Source: CAWBRT01 sp963819175
Lineage (GTDB): Bacteria; Acidobacteriota; Terriglobia; Terriglobales; Acidobacteriaceae
Direction: 5' to 3'
Length of the DNA stretch: 64,000 bases
NCBI GenBank assembly: GCA_963819175.1
Contig: CAWFVJ010000017.1
Span: 124,001-188,000 of the forward strand
Of this stretch, positions 51,138 through 58,514 are shown in pieces (positions within the stretch are counted from its first letter, which is position 1; every line of letters starts with the position of its first letter). The notes beneath the pieces were generated by a model that was given only the letters and a program-made list of their open reading frames with translations, was not told where the DNA came from and did no database searches. The position numbers and the translations under genes are program-made.

Positions 51138-52332
51138 CAAGCCCGGTGTGCTCGCGCCCGATGTTGCCCTTGGCGAGTTGCAGGTTGACGATGGCGCGGA
51201 CATTGTCGCTGCCATAGGCATGCTGCGTGATGCCCATGCTCCAGACGATGATCGCGTGCCGCGCTTTGCCGAACGCTTCAGCGAACCGGAACATGTCCAA
51301 GCGCGACAATCCCGAACCCTGCTCCAGGCTCTGCCACGACAGGTTACGGGCTTTGGCTTCGGTCTCGGCCCAGCCGACCGTGCGCCTGCTGATAAAGTCA
51401 CGGTCAATCCAATTGCGTTCGACCAGGTGTTTCAATACTCCATAAAAGAAAGCGATGTCGCCACCAGTGTGGATCTGGAAGAAATCGTCGGCGATCTTGG
51501 TGCCGAACAAAGCGCTCTCGGTCACCGAAGGTATCCAGTACCGCTCCAGCCCCGGCTCACGGTAGGGATTGACTACGAACACCTTAGTTCCGGCTTTCTT
51601 GGCGTAGTGGAGGTACTTGGTTGCTACCGGTTGATTGTTCGCCAAGTTCGTTCCCACTAAGACAATAAGGTCCGCACCAATCCAATCGGAATAGGAACAA
51701 GTTGTTGCGGCGCAGCCCACGGTAGCGGTTAAGCCCGCCGTACTGGGCGCATGGCAGATGCGGGCGCTGGTGTCCACGTGGTTGGTACCGATGAAGCGGG
51801 CAACTTTCTGATGAGCGTAGTAGGCCTCGTTGGTCAGCCCGCGCGAGGTGAGATACCAAGCTATCCGTTTCGGATCGAGCTCTCGCAGCTTACCGGCAAT
51901 TAGATCGATGGCATCGTCCCACGATACGCGACGGAATCCTTTCTCACCCCTCCGGCGCACCATGGGGACGGGTAAACGGCCGAGTTTACGCAGTCGCTTC
52001 TCAGAGAGCTTACTGAGCGAGCCGACATCCTCTAACTGGCGCCAGTCCATGGCGGGCATAGTGTTGAGTCGGAGCAGTTGTAAGCGAACAGCGCACAGGT
52101 GAATGCCTTTCATTGTCCAATCATGCATTCCCGTGGTTCCGAGGGAACAGCCGTCGCAGCAGCCATCGCGGAGAATCCGATAGGCATAGCCGAGATTGTC
52201 TTGATTCTCCCAGATCGAATCGGCAATTTCCATGTAGTTATTCGGGTGTTGTTCATTCAGGCCGTAAGGCACCAGGCCAACCCAATTCCGCTGTTTAGAA
52301 CCCTTGGCTTTGTCTTCGGCGAACTCTGTCAT
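51118..52332 (-). CDS. FdhF/YdeP-type molybdopterin oxidoreductase, N-terminal frame
   Basis: About 400 residues from the ATG at 52332, with AGGGAGG upstream. The Fe-S region GCCDGCSLGTTGMHDWTMKG then IHLC is characteristic of the FdhF/YdeP group of formate dehydrogenase-like enzymes. The Mo-ligand segment is ARICHAPSTAGLTATVG, a Cys rather than Sec form, followed by DWIGADLIVLVGTNLANNQP. The frame ends DAHSRA after GREHTGL, where the family continues MPIRGHSGVQ in the next frame. Repaired, the protein is about 762 residues. With fdhD and an OxlT-like transporter it forms a formate/oxalate unit. Confidence 0.88.
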   Translation of the reverse strand: MTEFAEDKAKGSKQRNWVGLVPYGLNEQHPNNYMEIADSIWENQDNLGYAYRILRDGCCDGCSLGTTGMHDWTMKGIHLCAVRLQLLRLNTMPAMDWRQLEDVGSLSKLSEKRLRKLGRLPVPMVRRRGEKGFRRVSWDDAIDLIAGKLRELDPKRIAWYLTSRGLTNEAYYAHQKVARFIGTNHVDTSARICHAPSTAGLTATVGCAATTCSYSDWIGADLIVLVGTNLANNQPVATKYLHYAKKAGTKVFVVNPYREPGLERYWIPSVTESALFGTKIADDFFQIHTGGDIAFFYGVLKHLVERNWIDRDFISRRTVGWAETEAKARNLSWQSLEQGSGLSRLDMFRFAEAFGKARHAIIVWSMGITQHAYGSDNVRAIVNLQLAKGNIGREHTGLDAHSRA

Positions 52333-53165
52333 GGTAAGAGCCTCCCTGCACGCGGGCACAAGCAGCACCCTAAACCACGCGAAGCGCGAAGGAGAAGAAG
52401 AACAGGCACTCCAGCAAAGCTAAGTGCTATTTATCGCGTTACGATGTATGAAGATAAATATATCCAAAAGGTTGCGGCGACCAAGACCTTTTGAAAGGGC
52501 AGCAGGTCAATCACGTCTGAGACGGAGGCACGGGCTGCGAGTGGAGGGTGATGAGTAGCCGTCACAGCTCAGGCCTGCAACTTCGACACAAGCGGTATTA
52601 GAAGTTTCTGCAGGCGAGGCTTGGGAGCACAGACAATCTCGGCAAGCAGGTGTCCCTTCTGAAAGATCCGAACAGTTGCGGTTTCGGAGGCCGCCAGTCC
52701 GCCAAGGCTTCTACGATGCAGTAGCCTGTAAACGATTGGGATTGCTGAAGATATTGGCGGAGGATGCAGTCCCGAGCGAACCTCTCTCTGCCAAATTCCC
52801 TGCTAACAGGGAAAAATACAGAGATTTTGGGCCTTTGAGCTGTCAATACCTTACCTCAGGCGGACGTAACGCCTTGCTGGTACAGGGCTTCCGTCGAAAT
52901 CGCTCGCTTTAGGGTATTAAATAGAACAGGGAATGACGCATGGCGTAAATGCGAATTCGTAATTCAGATTGCCTGCGGTATTTTCCCGGAATTGGCAGTT
53001 GCAAAGCGATTGTCCGCCATCTAACTGTTCAAGTCTTAAGGAAAGCAATTGTTACTGGTCTCCTATGGAAAGGCGCAGCAGCGCTACCTTCCATGGGCAT
53101 TTTGCTTTGCAGGCGAGGAACAAGGCTTGCGATCTGGCGCCAGTAAATGCAATAGGAGGATTCAA
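52333..53165. other. intergenic region with inverted repeat upstream of the fdh-like gene
   Basis: 833 bp without a supported gene. CAAAAGGT (52465-52472) and ACCTTTTG (52486-52493) form a perfect 8-bp inverted repeat with a 13-nt loop, 133-161 bp upstream of the fdh-like start and next to an AT-rich stretch (about 52440-52465). It is a candidate operator or promoter zone. The right end carries the strong ribosome-binding site of the YXWV gene. Confidence 0.45.
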
Positions 53166-54512
53166 GTGACTGCATTGAATCGAACGGCTCGATCGTTTTG
53201 TTGGATGGTAGTGATCTTTGTCATCCTGGCGGCGGTGAGCGGCTTCGCAGAGATTGCGATCGCGGTGCGGATTGGTCCGCCTGCTTTGCCGGTATATCGT
53301 CAACCGATATGTCCAGCGGCCGATTACATTTGGACTCCAGGTTACTGGGCATGGAGCGGCGACGGCTACTATTGGGTTCCCGGAACCTGGGTTCTGGCGC
53401 CTGAGCCGGGCGATCTTTGGACGCCAGGGTATTGGGCTTTTTCGGACGGGTTCTATCGATGGCATTCCGGCTATTGGGGGCTGGAGGTAGGTTTCTATGG
53501 CGGCATCGACTACGGGTTCGGCTACTTCGGAAACGGCTACTACGGCGGCCGCTGGCGGGATGGCCATTTCTACTACAATCGCGCAGTCAATAATGTGAAT
53601 ATCACCCGCGTCCGTCACGTTTACAACCAAAGAGCACCCAACGTGCGGGTGTCGCACGTCAGCTACAACGGCGGGCGGGGCGGGACGGTGGCGAGGCCGA
53701 CAGCAGCGCAGATGACGGCCGAGCGCGCACGTCATACAGCCGCCACAAGGACGCAAGTCGAGCACGAGCAGCAGGCGAAAGCGAATCGCCAGCAGTTCGC
53801 GTCGGTCAATCATGGGCGTCCGCCGGTAACAGCAACACCAAAGCCGGGAGAGTTCAAGACATCGCGGCCAAGGGCAAACGCTGCCGCTACGAACAAGCCG
53901 GCGCCGCACCCCACGAACAGAACGGCCTCGAAGGCCGTTCCCCGTGCCCCTGCACCAGAAAACAAGCGGGAACCAGCGCGTACGACAAACAATGCATCGC
54001 ATCCGGCCAGACAGAGCCCGGCTCGTCCCAACAAGCACGCGCAGCAACAGCCAAGCCGGTCGAATGGCACTGCGCATAACGTCGCGCCGCCCGCTCGCAT
54101 GGAGCAGAAAAAAGCGCAACCGGAGACGAGGCAGCGAGAGTCAACTGTTCGTCCGCCGGAGCCCGCGCGGAAAGAGGCTGTGAAGCCGGCGCCCAGCCCG
54201 AAGATGAACGCCCGGACAACGCCGCCGCCTGAGGCTGCACCGCATCACGCGCCTCCGGCTCCCCATGAAGCTGCACCGCCCCATCAGGCTCCGCCTGCGC
54301 ACGAGGCTCGCCCGCCGGAGCCCGCGCGGAAAGAGGCTGTGAAGCCGGCACCCAGCCCGAAGATGAACGCCCGGACAACGCCGCTGCCTGAGGCTGCACC
54401 GCATCACGCGGCTCCGACTCCTCATGAAGCTGCGCCGCCCCATACGGCTCCGCCTGCGCACGAGGCTCGCCCGCCGGAGCCAAAGAATGAGGAGAAAAAG
54501 CCGGCTAAGTAG
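53166..54512 (+). CDS. secreted YXWV/WxPGYW-repeat protein with Pro/Ala/His-rich repetitive tail
   Basis: 448 residues from the GTG at 53166, which has a perfect AGGAGG six bases upstream; the frame is open to 53049 but with no ribosome-binding site there. An N-terminal hydrophobic export segment (SFCWMVVIFVILAAVSGFAE) precedes aromatic repeats. These are YIWTPGYWAWSGDGYYWVPG, TWVLAPEPGDLWTPGYW and FYRWHSGYWGLEVG, then a Gly/Tyr-rich stretch. After about residue 190 the protein is basic, then Pro/Ala/His/Lys-rich with a 53-residue duplication. Probably an envelope protein; function unknown. It is the one intact gene in the frameshift-rich region. Confidence 0.85.
   Translation: MTALNRTARSFCWMVVIFVILAAVSGFAEIAIAVRIGPPALPVYRQPICPAADYIWTPGYWAWSGDGYYWVPGTWVLAPEPGDLWTPGYWAFSDGFYRWHSGYWGLEVGFYGGIDYGFGYFGNGYYGGRWRDGHFYYNRAVNNVNITRVRHVYNQRAPNVRVSHVSYNGGRGGTVARPTAAQMTAERARHTAATRTQVEHEQQAKANRQQFASVNHGRPPVTATPKPGEFKTSRPRANAAATNKPAPHPTNRTASKAVPRAPAPENKREPARTTNNASHPARQSPARPNKHAQQQPSRSNGTAHNVAPPARMEQKKAQPETRQRESTVRPPEPARKEAVKPAPSPKMNARTTPPPEAAPHHAPPAPHEAAPPHQAPPAHEARPPEPARKEAVKPAPSPKMNARTTPLPEAAPHHAAPTPHEAAPPHTAPPAHEARPPEPKNEEKKPAK
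54153..54470 (+). repeat. 159-bp tandem duplication, two near-identical copies
   Basis: Copies at 54153-54311 and 54312-54470 each begin CCGCCGGAGCCCGCGCGG and encode 53 residues (PPEPARKEAVKPAPSPKMNA then RTTP.PEAAPHHA). A third copy starts at 54471 and breaks off after 11 bases. The two copies differ at only a few positions, so the duplication is recent. Confidence 0.9.
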
Positions 54513-54842
54513 TCAAAGTGGAGATCGTGCCGGCGGCGACAAAGCCGGGCGGGCGCCCGCTTTGAGAGAGGCTTGGGGACGTTACCGCCGAGGAATCCGC
54601 TGTTAAATGAATTGAATGCCGATTGTGGCAAGGCGTTCCCGAACGGTTCTGCGCTGTTCCGGTCGGATCACGGGCTATACGGAGCTTAGGGAGTCGTCGG
54701 GCAGTTCCAGTTTCCGGCTTGCCGACGATCCGCTCACAATCCGGCGGTAACTTCCTCGAACGCGGTTTCTGGACCGTGACCTGCGCCAATGACCGACCGG
54801 CTTAAGCTATCTGATCCACAGTATGGTAGCGCCCGCTGCGGT
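54513..54842. other. convergent intergenic region
   Basis: 330 bp between the YXWV gene and the kinase 3' end; no gene seen. CAAAGC (54540-54545) and GCTTTG (54559-54564) flank a GC-rich core that can fold further, a possible terminator hairpin for the YXWV gene, though no T-run follows. Confidence 0.4.
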
Positions 54843-55274
54843 CTACGCGGGAAAGGGAAAGAAGACCGAAAAGCATGTGCCCGACCGTCCGTCTCTGGTG
54901 ACGGTGCGAAGCCGGAGCATTCCATCATTGTTCTCAACGATGCCGGATATGATCCACAAGCCCAATCCGGTTCCTGCTTCGCCCTTGGTCGTGAAGAACG
55001 GATCGAAGATCTTGTCGCGAATCTCGGCAGGTATCCCCGGCCCATTATCGGCAACCGTCACCCGCAGTCCACGTCGGCCTCGACGCCAGTCGGGGCTGGC
55101 ATAGGCATGCAGCCTTATCTTCCCGTTCTTGCCGATGGCCTCAATCGCATTGCCGATCAGGTTGGCAAAGACCTGCCGCATCTCTCCCGGCAAGCCAATG
55201 AACTCTCCCTCGAATTCCACCTGTTTCTCGAACTTGAATGCCAGCCGACTCGATCTTTCGCTCGTAGAGCGCAA
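54843..55274 (-). CDS. histidine kinase ATPase domain (third frame of the TcuB-PAS-kinase gene)
   Basis: HATPase_c domain of the fused kinase. FEGEFIGLPGEMRQVFANLI is followed by NAIEAIGKNG (N box), VTVADNGPGIP (G1), KIFDPFFTTKGEAGTGLGLW (F and G2 boxes) and a terminal beta strand. The kinase ends here with no receiver domain. It is joined to the preceding frame by removing one T near 55250 (GTTCGAG should read GTCGAG). The ATG at 55274 is not a real start. Confidence 0.85.
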   Translation of the reverse strand: MRSTSERSSRLAFKFEKQVEFEGEFIGLPGEMRQVFANLIGNAIEAIGKNGKIRLHAYASPDWRRGRRGLRVTVADNGPGIPAEIRDKIFDPFFTTKGEAGTGLGLWIISGIVENNDGMLRLRTVTRDGRSGTCFSVFFPFPA

Positions 55275-55842
55275 TCACGTTGTCGAGAACTTCCCCGATC
55301 TTGATCGGCACCGGATTCTTCGCCTCACGCTGGAAGGACAGCATGTGCCGGGTCATTTGCGTGACCCGAGTCAATTCTTCACTCGCCATCGAAGCGTGTT
55401 GCCGCACCGTCTCGGGCGCATCAGGATTCTGATCGATCAGGAATAGCAGATTGCCAACCGTATCCAACGGGTTGTGAATCTCGTGGGCGAGAGTCGAGGC
55501 CATCCGTCCTGTCATCGCCAATCGTTCACTGTCGCGCACGGCTTTCTCAGCCCTTCGCTTCTCGCTGATGTCGTGGAAAACCAGCACGACACCTGTGACT
55601 TGGCCCTCCTTGTCTCGAATCGGCGCACCGCTGTCTTCAATGGGGAGTTCCGTTCCGTCGCGGCTGATCAGAGCGGTGTGATTGGCCAGTCCCACCACCT
55701 GTCCCATACGAATTACCTTGGCGACCGGACTCTCCGGCTTGATTCGCGTCACCTCATTGACGATGTTGAAGACCTCTTCCAGATCACGCCCTTGGGCTTC
55801 GGAGAGCGGCCATCCGGTCAACTTCTCCGCAACCTCGTTCAT
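55141..55842 (-). CDS. PAS and HisKA domains (second frame of the TcuB-PAS-kinase gene)
   Basis: Carries the second PAS domain from MNEVAEKLTGWPLSEAQGRD to VTGVVLVFHDISEKRRAEKA. The dimerisation/phosphoacceptor domain follows: GRMASTLAHEIHNPLDTVGN (H box with the phospho-His), LLFLIDQNPDAPETVRQHAS and LSFQREAKNPVPIKIGEVLD. The frame goes wrong after ESAGIQV. The preceding PAS residues GDAVIATCAQGKVIF lie in another frame because of an extra T near 55880. Confidence 0.85.
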   Translation of the reverse strand: MNEVAEKLTGWPLSEAQGRDLEEVFNIVNEVTRIKPESPVAKVIRMGQVVGLANHTALISRDGTELPIEDSGAPIRDKEGQVTGVVLVFHDISEKRRAEKAVRDSERLAMTGRMASTLAHEIHNPLDTVGNLLFLIDQNPDAPETVRQHASMASEELTRVTQMTRHMLSFQREAKNPVPIKIGEVLDNVIALYERKIESAGIQVRETGGIRGRVHWLAGRDAAGLCQPDRQCD

Positions 55843-56467
55843 GAATATGACCTTGCCCTGCGCACAGGTCGCAGATCACCGCATCGCCAATGCTGCGCAG
55901 GGTGGTGGACCAACGCTCTTCACTTGCGCGCAGCGCCTCTTCCACCTTCTTCCGGGCGGAAATGTCCACACAGAACTCCACGCACTGGTTGTTGCCGAGC
56001 GAGCTGCCGGCGAAGAGGAGCCACTGCCGCGTGCCGTCCTTGCGGAAATATTCCTTCTCGTAAGGGCCGACGCGTCCCGTCGCCAGGAATTTCTCTACCT
56101 CCGCGCGGCTCACGTCCATGTATTCCGGCGGGGTGAGCTTTTGCCAGGTGAGTTCGCCCGCCTCCACTTGGCTGCGGCTGTAGCCCATGAGTTTGAGAAA
56201 CGTGTCGTTGGCGTCAACCATGCAGCGGATCTTGGCCAGCGTCTTCGGCGGATTGATGTCAAACTCGTGCGGCGGCGCGTACTGGCAGGCGTAGTAGCAT
56301 TCGCTGCAATTGTGGCAGAGGTTGGCCAGGTAATTGAGATCGCTCTCCTTGAAGACCAGCCGCCTCTCCATCGCCTGCCACACGGCGCAATATCCTTCGC
56401 AGTAGCGGCAGGCATTGCACACCGTCATCAGGTGCTCGCCCTCGTGCATCAATTCAGTTGGCAGCAT
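55784..56467 (-). CDS. TcuB-like Fe-S N-terminus fused to a PAS domain (first frame of the sensor kinase gene)
   Basis: The start ATG at 56467 has AGGAGG nine bases upstream and overlaps the tcuA stop. Residues about 10-75 match the N-terminal cluster domain of tricarballylate-utilisation protein TcuB: TVCNACRYCEGYCAVWQAME, FKESDLNYLANLCHNCSECY, YACQYAPPHEFDINPPKTLA. At KIR the sequence switches directly to mid-PAS sequence (CMVDANDTFLKLMGYSRSQV, KDGTRQWLLFAGSSL, VEFCVDISARKKVEEALRAS), so the PAS lacks its first strands. The TcuB haem/membrane half is absent. A redox-sensing kinase or a deletion fusion are both possible. Repaired length is about 541 residues. Confidence 0.8.
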   Translation of the reverse strand: MLPTELMHEGEHLMTVCNACRYCEGYCAVWQAMERRLVFKESDLNYLANLCHNCSECYYACQYAPPHEFDINPPKTLAKIRCMVDANDTFLKLMGYSRSQVEAGELTWQKLTPPEYMDVSRAEVEKFLATGRVGPYEKEYFRKDGTRQWLLFAGSSLGNNQCVEFCVDISARKKVEEALRASEERWSTTLRSIGDAVICDLCAGQGHIHERGCGEVDRMAALRSPRA

Positions 56468-57914
56468 GGCGCGGTGCCTCCTCTCTGCCATTGCGCGTCT
56501 CACCCCGATTGAGGGCTTGCATGGCTGCCTCCCGGCCGGCGATGCGGCCAAAGACTGTGCCGATGGTCACGCCAAAGCCCGCAACATACCCTTTCCAAGA
56601 ATGCTTCCCGCCATAATCTCCCCGGCGGCAAAAATGTTGCGCGCCTTGTGCCCGTTGCTTCAGTCAGAACCACGGCGCGCTCATTGACCTTCACTCCGAG
56701 ATAAGTAAAAGTGATCCCCGGCCGCAGACTGTAGGCGTAGAACGGAGGCTGATCGATCCGTAGCGCCCAGTGCGTCTTCTCCGGCTTCAAGCCGGAGGTT
56801 CTGCAGTCATCCAGAATCGAGTGGTTGAACGTTCCGGGCTGAACCGCGTCGTTGTAGGCCTTGACGGTGGCCTCGACTTTCTCAACCGGCAAGTTCACCA
56901 GCTTTGCCAACTCGGGGATGCGTCTGCGCCTTGGCCGGCGGGAAGACCGAGGGCATGAACTTGCCCATCGCCTTCGAGTCGATGATGCAGTGGCCGATCT
57001 GGTCCGGCTGCTGCGCCACCAGCCGTCCCCAGATGGCGTAGCGCTTCGGCCAGAAATCCTCGCCCTCATCGTAGAAACGCTCGCCGTTCTTGTTCACCAC
57101 AATGCCCAGCGAAACGCAGTCGAGCCGGGTAACGATGCCGCCGTCGAACTTCGGGCGCGCGCGCGTCGATGGCCACACAGTGTCCCTGCGTGGGATCGCC
57201 GATGGATTCCACGCCCAGCTCGATCAGTCGCTTCAGCACCTTGCCCTTGTTGTAGGGAGTGCCGCGGATCAGGAAGTTATCGGCCGCCGGACCCCACGCC
57301 TCTTTCAGCCACTCCAGATTCGATTCGAAGCCGCCCGAAGCCGCCACCAAGCACTTTGGCGCCGATCTGCACGGGTTTGCCTTCCACCAGCACCGTGGCG
57401 CTGTCGGAACTCGCCGTCGACGACATCCAGGTCCACCACCTCGGCGTTGTAAACAACGCGGATGCCCGCGCGCTCCGCCCTGGCGAAGTAGGCGTTCATC
57501 ATGGCCTTGCCGCCGCCCAGGAAGAACGCATTGGTGCGGCCCAGATGAAGCGTGCCGCCCATGGCGTGCTGAAAGCGGACTCCGTAGCGCTTCATCCACT
57601 CAGTGCAGGTGGCCGAAGCGCGGATCGTCATGCGCGCCAACTGCTCGTTGGTCTGGCCTCCGGTCACGCGCAGAATGTCGTTGTAGAACTCGTCTTCCGA
57701 ATAGGCCTCGGTCAGCACCTTCGGTCGGCGCGTCGTGCATGCAGCGCAGATTTCTGGTGTGCCGGCTGTTGCCGCCGCGAAACTCTTTCGGCGCGGCCTC
57801 CAGCACGAGCACGCTGGCTCCGCTTTCGCGGGCGCTCAAAGCCGCCGCCAAGGCCGCATTGCCCCCACCTATCACCAAAACATCAAACCCCGAGAAATCG
57901 TCCGTCATCGCCAT
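56454..57914 (-). pseudogene. tcuA: FAD-dependent tricarballylate dehydrogenase (TcuA)-like, multiply frameshifted
   Basis: About 486 residues if repaired. Fragments in order: FDVLVIGGGNAALAAALSAR (FAD site), EFRGGNSRHTRNLRCMHDAP, EAYSEDEFYNDILRVTGGQT, FQHAMGGTLHLGRTNAFFLG, VAASGGFESNLEWLKEAWGP, FDGGIVTRLDCVSLGIVVNK, IPELAKLVNLPVEKVEATVK, WALRIDQPPFYAYSLRPGIT, then ARNIFAAGEIMAG and TIGTVFGRIAGREAA. I count seven single-base breaks, near 57720, 57410, 57350, 57165, 56935, 56655 and 56595; five are insertions. The product would oxidise tricarballylate to cis-aconitate and pass electrons to TcuB. The stop overlaps the TcuB-like start by 14 nt, so the original operon order is preserved. Confidence 0.8.
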
Positions 57915-57990
57915 CTCCCGATAGCATTCTCCAGTTCGGTTTTTGGAGATTGCATCGCACCGAACTCCACACCCAGTTCGAGTTCTGACC

Positions 57991-58137
57991 GTGGATAAAC
58001 TCAACGGACTCGATCCGGAAGCCTATCTCCGCGACATCCTGGAGCACATCGCCAATCACCCGGGGAACCGGATCAAAGAATCGTTGCCGTGGAACATCTG
58101 TCGGGACGGCGCTGCCGCAGAACCAGCCGTACCGTAG
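57991..58137 (+). mobile_element. IS66-family transposase remnant (C-terminal end)
   Basis: The frame from 57991 reads VDKLNGLDPEAYLRDILEHI, then ANHPGNRIKESLPWN, the very conserved C-terminus of IS66 TnpC transposases. The catalytic DDE domain and upstream orfs are gone; sequence directly before it belongs to the tcuA 5' region. An inverted repeat follows at 58157-58189. This marks an old insertion at the right border of the frameshift-rich region. Confidence 0.8.
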
Positions 58138-58514
58138 ACCCCAAACTATCAACCAGGTTGTGTCCACAAGCTAAGAGTGTGGACACAACTCACTCATGCT
58201 CCCTCTGATTCGCCTGTCAAGACGGCCAGATTTCTGCGCTTACGAATCAGCTAGTCTGAGCCACTACAAAGGCTGCTATTACGACTTTGAAGATGAAAAC
58301 AGGTTCTCGCTCATGGCGAGGGCCGGGGAATGTCCTATTTGCTTCACCTTCCGGACCGTCGACTTCGCCCAATATTTGCTAGCACGCGCCGACGCAACTC
58401 TCCATAGTGTGGTTCGCCTTGGCTTCCCCAACGGCCAGATGGAAGATTGTTGTTCTTGTCAGCGCGGCGTGGGACGAGAGGACGACGGGCCAACTCCATT
58501 TGTCAGCCTTCACA
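58138..58514. other. intergenic region after the IS66 remnant
   Basis: 377 bp. Contains the perfect inverted repeat at 58157-58189. A 120-codon ORF (58196-58558) and an antisense ORF (58379-58585) have no recognisable family and overlap the end of the flavoprotein gene; I do not call either. Confidence 0.45.
58157..58189. repeat. perfect 12-bp inverted repeat next to the IS66 remnant
   Basis: GTTGTGTCCACA (58157-58168) and TGTGGACACAAC (58178-58189), spacer AGCTAAGAG. It starts 20 bp after the transposase stop. It may be a structure of the former element's right end, a hairpin without T-run, or a binding site. Confidence 0.65.

Noticed and set aside
52598..52912. Short ORFs on both strands upstream of the YXWV gene
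   Set aside because: Arg/Pro-rich frames without start signals or family patterns.
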